A DNA stretch of 64,000 nt. Origin: CAZSAT01 sp964604675. GTDB lineage: Bacteria; Myxococcota_A; UBA796; CAJQPC01. Position numbers and translations under genes: made by a program. The notes beneath the pieces were generated by a model that saw only the letters and a program-made list of their open reading frames with translations, was not told the DNA's origin and did no database searches. The stretch is taken from NCBI GenBank assembly GCA_964604675.1, contig CAZSAT010000011.1:1-64000 (forward strand). The letters are read 5' to 3'. Shown here in pieces: positions 24,495 through 32,940 of the stretch (position 1 is the stretch's first letter; every line of letters starts with the position of its first letter).

Positions 24495-25244
24495 TCAGGC
24501 CTCCAGCGCCGCGAGGTCCTCGTCCGAGATGTCGGCGTTGTGGTGCACGTTCTGCACGTCGTCGCAGTCGTCGAGCAGGTCGACCAGGCGCAGGAAGCCG
24601 CTGACGTCGTCGCCGGCGAGGGTGACCGTGTTGTCGGGCACGAAGGTGACATCGGCGGTCTCGGCTTCGAAGCCGGCCTGGGCCAGCGCATCGCGAACCG
24701 ACTCGAAGAGCCCCGGGTCGGTGACGACCTCGAAGTTGCCGCCCTCGGCACTCATGTCCTCCGCGTCGGCCTCGAGTGCCGCCATCATCACCTCGTCTTC
24801 GTCGTGCTCCGCGATGGGCACGACGATGACGCCCTTTCGCGCGAACATGTACGCCACGCAGCCCGACGTGCCGAGGCTGCCGTTGCCCTTGCTGAAGGCG
24901 TGCCGGATGTCGGCGGCTGCGCGGTTCCGGTTGTCGGTGAGCACCTCGATGAGCACCGCCACGCCGCCGGGGCCGTAGCCCTCCAGGAAGAACTCCTGGT
25001 AGTCGTCGCCTTGGAGCTCGCCGGCGCCCTTGGCGATGGCGCGCGTGACCGTGTCCTTCGGCACGCTGTTCTGGCGGCACTTGTCGACGGCGAGGCGCAG
25101 GCGCGCATTGGCGTCGACGTCGCTGCCGCCCATCTTCGAGGCGACCATGACCTCCTTGACGAGCTTCGTGAAGAGCTTGCCCCGGGCGACGTCCTGGGCG
25201 CCCTTGCGCCGCTTGATGTTCGCCCACTTGGAATGGCCTGCCAT
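24495..25244 (-). CDS. yebC: YebC/PmpR-family regulator or translation factor
   Basis: 249 residues, typical for YebC. The start MAGHSKWANIKRRKGAQDVARGKLFTKL is diagnostic, as are GYGPGGVAVLIEVLTDNRNR and the acidic C-terminus. Family members act as transcription regulators, and recent work links some to relief of ribosome stalling at proline stretches. The frame is open upstream, but the ATG at 25244 gives the exact family N-terminus and has an AGAGAGGA ribosome site about 8 nt upstream. The TPR protein gene ends 53 bp upstream on the same strand. Confidence 0.95.
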   Translation of the reverse strand: MAGHSKWANIKRRKGAQDVARGKLFTKLVKEVMVASKMGGSDVDANARLRLAVDKCRQNSVPKDTVTRAIAKGAGELQGDDYQEFFLEGYGPGGVAVLIEVLTDNRNRAAADIRHAFSKGNGSLGTSGCVAYMFARKGVIVVPIAEHDEDEVMMAALEADAEDMSAEGGNFEVVTDPGLFESVRDALAQAGFEAETADVTFVPDNTVTLAGDDVSGFLRLVDLLDDCDDVQNVHHNADISDEDLAALEA

Positions 25245-25297
25245 CGCCGGCGTCCTCTCTCTCGGTTCCGCCAGGGACGTAACGCGCCGAGCTGCGC

Positions 25298-26737
25298 TCA
25301 GGGGGCCCCGAGCCGGTCCGCCGCGGTGCTCAGGCCCTCGTACCCGGTGATGGCCGACACCTGCTTCAGCAAGCGAGCGGCCTCCTCCTGGCGCCCGGTG
25401 TCGCGGGCCGCGGCGGCGAGAGCGACCACGAGCGAGGGCTCCGGGTAGCGGTCGACAGCAGCCTTGAGCAGCTGGTACGCCTCCTCGGTCCGGTCCGCTT
25501 CGTCGAGCTGGGCCGCGAGCGACATCGTGGGTCGACCGTCGAGGGGAAAGCGCTCGGCGACCTCGTAGAGCGCGTCGATGCCCGCGCTCCGGCCCTTGGA
25601 GCTGCCGATGGCCATGGCGTGAGCGAGCCACAGGCTGACGTCGGTGTGGCGCTGGTTCCTGGCGCTCTCCAGCAGAGGTACGGCACCCTCGGCGTCGCCC
25701 GACGACAGCTTCAACAGGCCCAGCGTGGCCTGCACGTCGCTGTGGTCTGGAGCGAGCACCTGGGCGCGCTCCAGGGTGGCCTGTGCGTCGACGAGCGCAC
25801 CGGTCTCCGCCTGCGCGTGCCCGAGTGCGAGCAACACCATCAGCGAGCGCGGGTAGCGTGCTTCGAGTGCCTCGAGGTCGTCGACCGTGACCGCCGCGGC
25901 GCCGCGCGACGCCGCCTGGCGGGCGGTGGACAGAGCCGCCTGACCCTGTGCGTCGATGACACCCCGCTCACGCTCGTCCACCATCTGCATCTCCAGGCGG
26001 AGCTGCGCGTTGGCCGGGTAGATCGCGAGGGCCGCCGCGAAGCTGTCGCGAGCTCCGGCCAGGTCGCCCTTGGCCAGCAGCGTGCTGCCGAGGGCCCCAT
26101 GGAGCCGGGCCTCGTCGGGCACGGCCGCACACCCCTTGCGCAGGTAGTCCTCGGCCGAGTCCGGCTGGAAGGCCGCGAGCGCCAGGTACGCCTCGGGATC
26201 TTCGGGCACGGCGACCACGGCGCGACGGGCCACGGACACCGCCTGGTCGAGCTGCCCCAGTGCGATGTGCGAGGCGCCCAGCCCCGACCACGCCTCGGCG
26301 AGCGTGATGTCGAGCTCGAGGGCGCGACCGTAGGCCACGGTGGCCTCCACGAGCTCGCCCTCCGCTCGGTGGACCGCACCGAGCCCCATCCAGGACCGCG
26401 CGTGGTCCACGTCCAGGTCGAGGGCGGCGTCGTAGGCGGTGCGCGCGTCGTCGGCGCTCAAGGCTGCGCGTCCCAGGAGGTACAGCGCGTCGGGGTCGCC
26501 GGTCCAGTCGGTGGCGAGCTGGATGTACGCCTCCTGGGCGGTCAGGCCGAGCCCCAGGTTCATCAGGATGTCGATGAGCAGCTCGTGCGCGTCCACGTTG
26601 TGAGGCTCGACCTCGACCGTCGCCCGCGCCTCGTCGAGCGCGCCGAGCACGTCGCCGTGGTCCAACAGACGCTCGACCTCGGCGACGGTGGCGGTCGCAG
26701 ACGGCACCAGGGTGAGCGCCAGGGCGATGGAGAAGAT
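25298..26737 (-). CDS. Exported TPR-repeat protein, possible AUC start
   Basis: About 470-480 residues consisting almost wholly of tetratricopeptide repeats (for example ARSWMGLGAVHRAEGELVEA, then LAEAWSGLGASHIALGQLDQ), at least ten by eye. The only standard start is GTG at 26707, which would leave no signal peptide. Ten codons upstream in frame an ATC codon at 26737 stands 4 nt after a GGAGG sequence; starting there adds FSIALALTLVPSATA, a convincing export signal. I therefore extend the gene to 26737 but give the boundary low weight. It diverges from the PEGA-type gene at 26788. It is probably periplasmic, with a protein-binding scaffold role. Confidence 0.75.
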   Translation of the reverse strand: MFSIALALTLVPSATATVAEVERLLDHGDVLGALDEARATVEVEPHNVDAHELLIDILMNLGLGLTAQEAYIQLATDWTGDPDALYLLGRAALSADDARTAYDAALDLDVDHARSWMGLGAVHRAEGELVEATVAYGRALELDITLAEAWSGLGASHIALGQLDQAVSVARRAVVAVPEDPEAYLALAAFQPDSAEDYLRKGCAAVPDEARLHGALGSTLLAKGDLAGARDSFAAALAIYPANAQLRLEMQMVDERERGVIDAQGQAALSTARQAASRGAAAVTVDDLEALEARYPRSLMVLLALGHAQAETGALVDAQATLERAQVLAPDHSDVQATLGLLKLSSGDAEGAVPLLESARNQRHTDVSLWLAHAMAIGSSKGRSAGIDALYEVAERFPLDGRPTMSLAAQLDEADRTEEAYQLLKAAVDRYPEPSLVVALAAAARDTGRQEEAARLLKQVSAITGYEGLSTAADRLGAP

Positions 26738-26741
26738 GAGG

Positions 26742-26746
26742 CCTCC
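26742..26746 (-). promoter_or_regulatory. Ribosome binding site pointing to an AUC start of the TPR gene
   Basis: GGAGG on the minus strand, followed by 4 nt and then ATC at 26737. No ribosome site lies before the GTG at 26707. Confidence 0.4.
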
Positions 26747-26754
26747 AGGCGTGA

Positions 26755-26760
26755 TAGGTT
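26755..26760 (+). promoter_or_regulatory. Possible -10 for the 429-aa exported protein (leadered)
   Basis: TAGGTT, 27 nt before the ATG at 26788. The implied leader contains GGAGGG. Confidence 0.35.
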
Positions 26761-26787
26761 GCGGCGTCCGGAGGGCCGCGGCGAGCC

Positions 26788-28077
26788 ATGACCCCTATCC
26801 CGAGCCTCCTCGTCCCGCTCGCCCTCGGCGTGGCCCATGCACAGGCGTTGCCGAGCGTCGCGGTGGTGGGGGCGCACATCGAGGGGCTCGACACGAGCGC
26901 GGGTGAGCAGCTCGCATCGGAGCTCGTCACCGCGCTCGAGTCCGGCGGCAAGGTGGACGCCCTGACCACCGACGAGGTGGCCGCCTTGCTGCGTGGCCGA
27001 GAAGAGCTGGTGCTCGACGAGCTGGCCGTGCGGCGCGGTGCAGCATCGCTCACCGACGGTCGAGCCCTGTACTCGCGCGCCGACTACGACGGTGCCATCC
27101 CATTGCTGGAGCGCGCGGCACGCCGGCTGCAGGACGGCCTGGTCGTCGTCGGGGAGCCTCGGGACCTGGTCGACGCCTGGCTCGAGCTGGGGGTTGCGCG
27201 CGCCAGCATCGGCGACGAGACGGGCGCGGTCGACGTCTGGTCGCAGGTGGCCGTGCTCGACCCGAGCCGCGCTCTGGACCCGGTCGCGTACCCGCCCAAG
27301 ATGGTGGACCTCTTCCAAGAAGCCCGCGACGCCGTGCTCGCCGAGGACGGCGCGAACCTCAGCGTGCGGGTCGACGGCGGCGCCGAGGAGATCCTGGTCG
27401 ATGGCCGCGTCGCGCCTGGAGGCACGGCCGAGCGCCTGCCGCCGGGCCTGCACCACGTCTGGGTGCGCGGTCTGGGTGGGTCGCGTGGCTACGCGACCGT
27501 GGAGCTCCAGGCGGGAGAGTCCCGCGAGCTGGAGCTCGAGCTGGGTCCGGGTCGCTTCGGGCCCGAAGCGCAGAGCCCGGTGCAGCGCGCCATCCTCACC
27601 CAGGAGCTCTACCGAGCGCTCGGCGAGTACGCGGACGTCGACCTGGTGCTCGTCGCCGGCGAGACCGGGGAGGGCAGCGTCAGCCTCTGCCTCTACGCGC
27701 CGCGCTCGCGCAGCTTCTCCAAGGCGATGACCGGCGAGCATGGCGGCGACCCGGCCGGCACCATCGTCGACCTCGTGCCTGCCCTCACCGGCTACGTGAG
27801 CGAAGCGGGCAACATCCGAGCGGACCGCGTGTCGCCGCAGGTGCCCCCGATGTCCGTCGAGCACAACGTCGTCCTCCGCCAGATGCTCTTCGACCCGGAG
27901 CCGGCCATCGCGCCGGCCGTGGCCGTGGCCGTGGGCGACGACGGCGATGCGGAAGGAGGCTCACGGTGGCTCCTGTGGGCGGGCGCCGGAGCTGTGGTGG
28001 CCGGTGGTGGCGCCACGGCAGCCGTGCTGATGACCAGGGAGCCCACGGGCACCCTGATCTTCGGGCCGATCGAGTAG
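26788..28077 (+). CDS. Exported protein with PEGA-like domain and C-terminal membrane helix
   Basis: 429 residues. A signal peptide (PSLLVPLALGVAHA) is followed by a helical region with TPR-like features (RALYSRADYDGAIPLLERAA, about residues 92-111) and a PEGA-like beta unit (EEILVDGRVAPGGTAERLPP, then GLHHVWVRGLGG, about residues 205-240). A glycine/alanine-rich hydrophobic helix (WLLWAGAGAVVAGGGATAA) lies near the C-terminus. Proteins of this build are common in myxobacteria next to Ser/Thr kinases. It converges with the PEGA-repeat kinase gene, 29 bp away. No enzyme motif is seen; an envelope structural or sensing role is an inference. Confidence 0.75.
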   Translation: MTPIPSLLVPLALGVAHAQALPSVAVVGAHIEGLDTSAGEQLASELVTALESGGKVDALTTDEVAALLRGREELVLDELAVRRGAASLTDGRALYSRADYDGAIPLLERAARRLQDGLVVVGEPRDLVDAWLELGVARASIGDETGAVDVWSQVAVLDPSRALDPVAYPPKMVDLFQEARDAVLAEDGANLSVRVDGGAEEILVDGRVAPGGTAERLPPGLHHVWVRGLGGSRGYATVELQAGESRELELELGPGRFGPEAQSPVQRAILTQELYRALGEYADVDLVLVAGETGEGSVSLCLYAPRSRSFSKAMTGEHGGDPAGTIVDLVPALTGYVSEAGNIRADRVSPQVPPMSVEHNVVLRQMLFDPEPAIAPAVAVAVGDDGDAEGGSRWLLWAGAGAVVAGGGATAAVLMTREPTGTLIFGPIE

Positions 28078-28106
28078 CCCTCGCGGACGCGGCCCGTCGG
28101 ACCGGC

Positions 28107-30083
28107 TCAGTCGCCGAAGTCCACGACGACCTTGGTGGTCTCGTTGGCCTTGACCGTGACCTGCTTGGTCTGATCGAGGCCGAAGGACTCGTTGACCACA
28201 CGAACGGTGTAGTGTCCGGCAGAGAGCTCGTAGCCCGCAAGGGGCGTGGTCTCGCTCAGGCGCTTGCCGTCGATGTAGACGTAGCCCCAGCCCTTGGTCG
28301 TGTTGAGGTTCAGCTTGCCGAGCGCTGCCGCACGCTTCTTCAGGCTGCGTTGTTGGGTCGACGAGGGCCCCTCGTCCGGAATGGCCAGATCGAAGGTGGC
28401 GGCCTCGTAGCCCTCGCGTGCGTAGCGCACGAGGTAGCTCTCGCCGCGCACGCCTTCGGTCCACGTCATGGGCGTTCGGCCGATGGTGCGGTTGTCGACG
28501 TACACCGAGGCGCCCGGGGGGTCGCTCTCGAAGCGGACCGAGAATGCATCGGCGTCGGTCGTTCCGGGCACCGTGCCGGCGGTGGCGTCTGGCCTGGGGT
28601 CCGGCGTTCGGTCGAGCGTGATCGGGAGCACGATCTCCCGGCCGGCCGCGACGTCCAGGCTGTGCTCCTGGGTCTCGTAGCCCTCGGCGCTCACCCGCAG
28701 CGTGCGCTCGCCCGGTTCGACCTCCGGCAGCTTCACCTCGCCACCGGAGCCGACCTGGACCTCGTCGAGGAAGACCAGGGCCCCGTCGGGCTCGATCCGC
28801 AGGGTCACGGCACCCGTGGTCGGGACGGCCGGCTCGACGGTCTGCGGCTCCGGCGTGGGGGTCACCGAGGCGGTGTGTGTGCGGCCGAAGAAGGACCACA
28901 GCAGCAGGCCCAGGAGCAGGACGATGACACCCGCAGCGAGGATCCGGCCCCGGTCGCTCGACGGCTGGCCAGCGATGGTGGCGGTCGTGTTCGTGCCCGC
29001 GCCGGGTGTGATGCGCCCGACCCCCTTCGGCAGCTCGGTGGCTTCCTCTTCCCACTCCGGGTCGAGATCGAGGTCCGGCGTGCGGGTGTGCAGGTCCTTG
29101 GCGAGCTCGCTCCCGCGCTGGAGTCGGTCCACCTCCTGTCCGCGTTCTTCGCTGAACAGCTCCTGCATGAAGAGCTCCAGGCTCTTCTGCGTGACCGTCG
29201 GGGTGCCCGGGTACATGTACTCCAGCAACGCGGCCTGGAAGGCGGCGGCGTCGATGTACCGGTCCTCCTGGTCGGCCGACAGCGCGCGCATCACGATCGC
29301 GTCCAGGCGCGGCGGGATGTTGGGGTTCAGCGACGAGGGAGGTCCGATGTCGACCGACTTGATCTTCTCGAGGGTCTTGATCTCGGAGTCGGTCTTGAAG
29401 AGGCGCCGTCCGGTCAGCATCTCGTAGAGGATGATGCCCAGGCTGAAGAGGTCCGACTGCTGTGAGACCGACTCACCGCGGGCCTGCTCCGGACTCATGT
29501 ACTCGAACTTGCCCTTGAGCACTCCGTCCTTGGTGTTGTAGGCGGAGAAGCCGGCCTTGGCGATGCCGAAGTCGGCCATCTTCACTTCGGCGTCGTAGCT
29601 GACGAGCACATTGGACGGCGAGACGTCGCGGTGGATGATGTCCAACGCCTCGCCCTTCATGTTCCTCTTCTTGTGGGCGTAGTCGAGGGCCTTGGCCGCT
29701 TCGTGGGCGATGAAGACCGCGTACTCTTCGGGCAGGAGCTTCCGGCGGCCCGCCAGCTTGCGCAGGATCTGCTTGACGTCCTTGCCGTCGACCCACTCCA
29801 TCGCGATGAAGTAGTTGTCGAAGAGCTTCCCGAAGTCGTAGATCTGCACGATGTTGGCGTGCTGCAGCGAGACGCTGATCTTCGCCTCGTCGATGAACAT
29901 CGAGATGAAGTCCTCGTTGTCGGTCAGGTGCGCGAGGATGCGCTTGATGACGAGGGTCTTCTCGAAGCCGCCGTGGCTGTAGGTCTGCGCCTTGAAGATC
30001 TCCGCCATTCCGCCGACGGCGATCTTGTCCACCAGGTAGTACTTCCCGTACACCTCGGGCTCGAACTGGGCGGTCTCTCCCAC
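28107..30083 (-). CDS. Active-type Ser/Thr protein kinase with C-terminal PEGA repeats
   Basis: 658 residues. The kinase domain (about 11-290) has all key residues: loop IAVGGMAEIF, K47, HRD 151-153 and DFG 171-173, with the SPEQARG activation-loop end. A linker leads to a single membrane helix (ILAAGVIVLLLGLLLWSFFG), and outside it come two to three PEGA-type repeats (PDGALVFLDEVQVGSGGEV; PPGASVYVDNRTIGRTPM; GWGYVYIDGKRLSETTPL). This is the classic bacterial receptor-kinase layout with an envelope-binding exterior. The GTG at 30083 is chosen because a TAGGCT hexamer stands 7 nt before it and the upstream frame belongs to another gene. The lipoprotein gene directly upstream may be a partner. 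Confidence 0.93.
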   Translation of the reverse strand: MGETAQFEPEVYGKYYLVDKIAVGGMAEIFKAQTYSHGGFEKTLVIKRILAHLTDNEDFISMFIDEAKISVSLQHANIVQIYDFGKLFDNYFIAMEWVDGKDVKQILRKLAGRRKLLPEEYAVFIAHEAAKALDYAHKKRNMKGEALDIIHRDVSPSNVLVSYDAEVKMADFGIAKAGFSAYNTKDGVLKGKFEYMSPEQARGESVSQQSDLFSLGIILYEMLTGRRLFKTDSEIKTLEKIKSVDIGPPSSLNPNIPPRLDAIVMRALSADQEDRYIDAAAFQAALLEYMYPGTPTVTQKSLELFMQELFSEERGQEVDRLQRGSELAKDLHTRTPDLDLDPEWEEEATELPKGVGRITPGAGTNTTATIAGQPSSDRGRILAAGVIVLLLGLLLWSFFGRTHTASVTPTPEPQTVEPAVPTTGAVTLRIEPDGALVFLDEVQVGSGGEVKLPEVEPGERTLRVSAEGYETQEHSLDVAAGREIVLPITLDRTPDPRPDATAGTVPGTTDADAFSVRFESDPPGASVYVDNRTIGRTPMTWTEGVRGESYLVRYAREGYEAATFDLAIPDEGPSSTQQRSLKKRAAALGKLNLNTTKGWGYVYIDGKRLSETTPLAGYELSAGHYTVRVVNESFGLDQTKQVTVKANETTKVVVDFGD

Positions 30084-30096
30084 GTCGACAAGCCTA
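30084..30096 (-). promoter_or_regulatory. Near-leaderless promoter -10 for the Ser/Thr kinase
   Basis: TAGGCT at 30096-30091, 7 nt, then GTG at 30083. No Shine-Dalgarno sequence. Confidence 0.5.
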
Positions 30097-30102
30097 ACGA
30101 AG

Positions 30103-30402
30103 TCAGCCTCCGGTGTCGCCAGATGACCCGCCGTCGTCGGCGCTTCCGCCTCCGCCCCCTCCGTCGAAGTACGGGGCGAGGTCGTCACAGGTCCACTCGT
30201 CTTCCACGCGGTCGCCGTACTCGTCGCAGGTCTGGAGCTCGGTCTCGGACAGGCTGTCCTTCTTGTGGTCGTCGTAGCAGGCCTTCGTGTCGTCCTTGCT
30301 CCACTCGAACCCGCAGGTCTCCGCGTAGTCCGCGAAGGTCGTGCAGAGGTCCGCGCAGGGGTTCCTGCAGCCGGCAAGGACCCACAAGCTGACGAGCATC
30401 AT
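30103..30402 (-). CDS. Small Cys-rich lipoprotein
   Basis: 99 residues. The N-terminus MMLVSLWVLAGC is a short lipoprotein signal with lipobox LAGC (Cys12). The mature part has several cysteines (NPCADLC, ETCGFEW, KACYDDH, LQTCDEY, WTCDDLA) that probably form disulfides, then a Gly/Ser/Asp tail. No family recognised. Start ATG at 30402 has GGAGG 4 nt upstream; a second ATG follows at once. The kinase start lies 19 bp downstream, so a ligand or regulatory role for the kinase is possible but unproven. Confidence 0.8.
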   Translation of the reverse strand: MMLVSLWVLAGCRNPCADLCTTFADYAETCGFEWSKDDTKACYDDHKKDSLSETELQTCDEYGDRVEDEWTCDDLAPYFDGGGGGGSADDGGSSGDTGG

Positions 30403-30456
30403 CGACCTCCGAGAGGCGGCTTACCATGTCACGCCGGCGCGAGCCGGTCAACGCGC

Positions 30457-30468
30457 TACCCTGGCTGC
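30457..30468 (+). promoter_or_regulatory. Leaderless-type promoter -10 for the first radical SAM gene
   Basis: TACCCT at 30457-30462, 6 nt, then ATG at 30469. It selects this ATG within a longer open frame. No Shine-Dalgarno sequence. Confidence 0.65.
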
Positions 30469-31596
30469 ATGGAGGTCCGTCTCGACCAGTTCGGTGTGCT
30501 GCAGATCGAGCCCACCGACCACTGCAACCTGAGCTGCTCGATGTGCTTGCCACACTTCGAGAGGCGGGAGCAGATCCATGGGGTGCCGAAGGGGCTGATG
30601 GACCTCGCGCTCTACCGCCGCATCGTGCGCGGGCTGAGGGAGGACGACTGCCGCTTCGACCACGTGATCTTCCAGTGGCTCGGCGATCCCAGCATCCACC
30701 CCGGGCTCGAGGAGATGGTCGCGGTCGCGCAGGACGAGCTCTACGGTCGCGTGGGCTACCTGCGCATCGACACGAACGCCATCCTCCTGACCCCCGAGCG
30801 CATGAAGCGGCTGGTGCAGGTGTACCAGCGGAGGCCGGAGCTGCCCCTGCTGGTCGTGTTCACCCTCGACGCGGTGACCGAGCCGACCTACCTGGCCGTG
30901 AAGGGGCAGGACGCCCTGGCGCGGGTGCGTCGCAACGTGCGGTCCTTCCTCATGGAGCGCGCGCGGCTCCAGGGCGACGTGCGCCTCAACGTGCAGCTGC
31001 AGTTCGTCGTTCAGCCGGGCAACGCCCACGAGGCGGGCGACTTCGTGCGGTACTGGGACGACACCCTGCGCTGCCACGGCCGCAGCCGCGGCTACTCCGA
31101 GATCATGCTGAAGCGGCTCAGCGTCGACGCCGGCGGTGCCGGGCAGGCCGAGGTCGACGACCTCTATGAGGCCACCTGTGAGCGCTTTCAGCTCGCCGAG
31201 CGCGTGCAGGAGCACGTGCACCTGAAGGTCTGGCGGGAGCGGGCGTGGGAGAGCACCGCGAACGAGGAGGCGGCGCCCCGGCAGCCGTGCCCCGGGCTCT
31301 GGATGACACCGGTCATCCGCCACGACGGGCGCCTGATGATGTGCTGCGCCGATCTGCCGGGCGAGCTGGAGCTCGGCGATCTCCGGGTCTCGACGTTCCG
31401 GGAGCTGTGGGAGTCCGAGGAGGCGGTGCGCCGCAGGCTCGCCCACGTGCGCGGAGCGTTCGACGAGGTCGGGCCATGCCTGAGCTGTGGCGGCATCAAC
31501 TGGTACAAGACCCCGCCCGACATCGTTCGGAGCTGGCTCGACCGGGTCGGCGCGTCGGAGGCGTGGACCGACTATGCGAGCCGCATGGGGATCTGA
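30469..31596 (+). CDS. Radical SAM protein with SPASM-type C-terminus
   Basis: 375 residues. The [4Fe-4S]/SAM motif is C19-x3-C23-x2-C26 (HCNLSCSMC). The C-terminal part has a SPASM-like layout: CPGLWMTPVIRHDGRLMMCC for an auxiliary cluster, the spacer GDLRVSTFRELWES, then CLSCGG. SPASM enzymes often modify peptides or carbohydrates. No precursor peptide gene is recognisable nearby. The last third resembles the C-terminal half of the larger radical SAM protein at 34895-37069, so the two may act on related substrates. The start is fixed by the TACCCT box 6 nt upstream. Confidence 0.88.
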   Translation: MEVRLDQFGVLQIEPTDHCNLSCSMCLPHFERREQIHGVPKGLMDLALYRRIVRGLREDDCRFDHVIFQWLGDPSIHPGLEEMVAVAQDELYGRVGYLRIDTNAILLTPERMKRLVQVYQRRPELPLLVVFTLDAVTEPTYLAVKGQDALARVRRNVRSFLMERARLQGDVRLNVQLQFVVQPGNAHEAGDFVRYWDDTLRCHGRSRGYSEIMLKRLSVDAGGAGQAEVDDLYEATCERFQLAERVQEHVHLKVWRERAWESTANEEAAPRQPCPGLWMTPVIRHDGRLMMCCADLPGELELGDLRVSTFRELWESEEAVRRRLAHVRGAFDEVGPCLSCGGINWYKTPPDIVRSWLDRVGASEAWTDYASRMGI

Positions 31597-31716
31597 TCGC
31601 GGTGTCGCGGTTGAACAGAGAGCTGCGTCCCTGCGTGTGGGATTCCAGGCACTTGTGGATAGGCATGAATCCTGCTGGGTCCTTGCGCGTAGCGTTGTCC
31701 GCCTTCTGCGGTGTCC

Positions 31717-31722
31717 TACCCT
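31717..31722 (+). promoter_or_regulatory. Possible -10 for the Pro/Glu-rich exported protein
   Basis: TACCCT, 18 nt before the TTG at 31741. The short leader contains GGAG. It lies downstream of the GTG at 31711, which argues against that start. Confidence 0.4.
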
Positions 31723-31740
31723 CGCGCACCGGAGTCTCCC

Positions 31741-32880
31741 TTGCTCAGCCTGCTCTTCGCCCTCTCGCTCGACGCCCATGCTGACTCGCGCATCGTCTTC
31801 CGAACCGGCTCGCCGGTCCTGTTCTTCGTCGATGGCGATCAGGTGGCCTACAACTCGAAGCTGAAGCCCACAGCCGACGAGCTCGACGCCGGCCAGCACA
31901 CCATCGAGGTGAAGAGCCTGCTCGGGCGCAGCCTGTACGTCGGCGAGCTGGATCTGCCGGTGCACACCGAGGTCGAGGCGATCTGGTCGGCCAGGGATCT
32001 GGAGATCGTCGACTCGCGTCCACTCGCTGACGACGTGGTCACCGACGAGCTGGAGCCCGAGCCCGAGCCGGCTCTCGCGCCGGAGCCCGAGCTCGAGCCC
32101 GCCTCGTCGGTCGATCCGTACCCCGCCGCACGCACGGTGCCGCCTCCTGCGCCCGAAGAGACGCTGCTCGCCTACGCCGAACTGCCCACCCATGCGGTGA
32201 TGACGGAGGAGCCGAGCGCGCCTGTCCCGCCCGTCGTGCCGCCGCCAGTCCCCGCTGCGGCGGAGCCGCCGATGAACGAAGCGGTCGCGGTGCCCGGCGC
32301 GCCTGTCGAGCCTCCGCCGGTCGAGCCTGCGCCGGTCGCGTCTCGCGTCGATCAGGTGCGGGTGGCCCACCACGACATCCCTGCGGAGGCCTTCGTGGAG
32401 CCGGCGGTCATCCTGGGCAGCCAGGTCGGCGGTCCGGTGGAGCCCGAGCCCGAGGCCGGTCTCCTGACGGAAGCGGGGACCATCGCACTGGTGGTGCCCG
32501 AGGGCGATGGGCTCCGGCTCGCCCTCCAGTCCGACGGCACGGCCTTCGAGCTGCTGGTGAGCCAGGAGATGTTTGCGCTCGTCGACGCCGAGGGCGAGAC
32601 GCGCATCACCTTCCCGTTGAGCGCTCTGGCCCCCGCCCCGGGCACGCTGCGCATCGACGTTGCCGGCGACCGGCAGGCGGGGGTCTGGATCGACGGCCGC
32701 CTGGAGGGGGTGCTCCGGCCCGGTGGTCCGGGCCTGGACCTGACCCTCGACGCGGGCGAGCACACCGTGATGGTGCGCGACGCCGACACCGGTGAGCTGC
32801 TCGAGGACCGCACGGTCACGGTGGAGGCTGGCGGTGATGTGGCGCTCGCGGTGGGCGCGAGCGCGCTGGGCAGCCTGTAG
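31741..32880 (+). CDS. Exported protein with a Pro/Glu-rich linker and PEGA-like ends
   Basis: About 379 residues from TTG at 31741 (a GTG 10 codons earlier is possible). MLSLLFALSLDAHA is a short signal peptide without basic residues. An N-terminal beta unit (SPVLFFVDGDQVAYNSKL, then GQHTIEVKSLLG) and a C-terminal one (GVWIDGRLEGVLRPGG, then AGEHTVMVRDADTG) both resemble PEGA domains. Between them lies a long linker rich in Pro, Glu, Ala and Val (about residues 90-220) that probably spans envelope space in an extended form. No enzymatic motif. Downstream is a hairpin before the convergent glycosyltransferase gene. The 144 bp upstream hold no other gene I can support. Confidence 0.7.
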   Translation: MLSLLFALSLDAHADSRIVFRTGSPVLFFVDGDQVAYNSKLKPTADELDAGQHTIEVKSLLGRSLYVGELDLPVHTEVEAIWSARDLEIVDSRPLADDVVTDELEPEPEPALAPEPELEPASSVDPYPAARTVPPPAPEETLLAYAELPTHAVMTEEPSAPVPPVVPPPVPAAAEPPMNEAVAVPGAPVEPPPVEPAPVASRVDQVRVAHHDIPAEAFVEPAVILGSQVGGPVEPEPEAGLLTEAGTIALVVPEGDGLRLALQSDGTAFELLVSQEMFALVDAEGETRITFPLSALAPAPGTLRIDVAGDRQAGVWIDGRLEGVLRPGGPGLDLTLDAGEHTVMVRDADTGELLEDRTVTVEAGGDVALAVGASALGSL

Positions 32881-32915
32881 GGGGCGCAGCCAACCGCCTC
32901 GGCGGTGGGGGTTCA

Positions 32916-32934
32916 GCGTGCCCAGAAGGCACGC
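32916..32934. terminator. 7-bp perfect hairpin between convergent genes
   Basis: GCGTGCC (32916-32922) pairs with GGCACGC (32928-32934) around a 5-nt loop, between stops at 32880 and 32941. A smaller ACCGC/GCGGT hairpin stands at 32893-32906. No T-tract. Confidence 0.5.
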
Positions 32935-32940
32935 CGTGCG

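Noticed and set aside
22428..25448. 1006-aa plus-strand ORF across several genes
   Set aside because: It runs antisense to four genes and has no domain; the low-complexity Ser/Arg sequence is typical of a shadow frame.
31711..31740. GTG start for the Pro/Glu-rich exported protein
   Set aside because: It lies before the TACCCT box and would place MSYPRAPESP ahead of the signal peptide; TTG at 31741 with GGAG upstream fits better.
30448..32763. 771-aa minus-strand ORF opposite the radical SAM and PEGA genes
   Set aside because: Shadow frame rich in Arg/Gln/His; the plus strand has CxxxCxxC and a promoter box.
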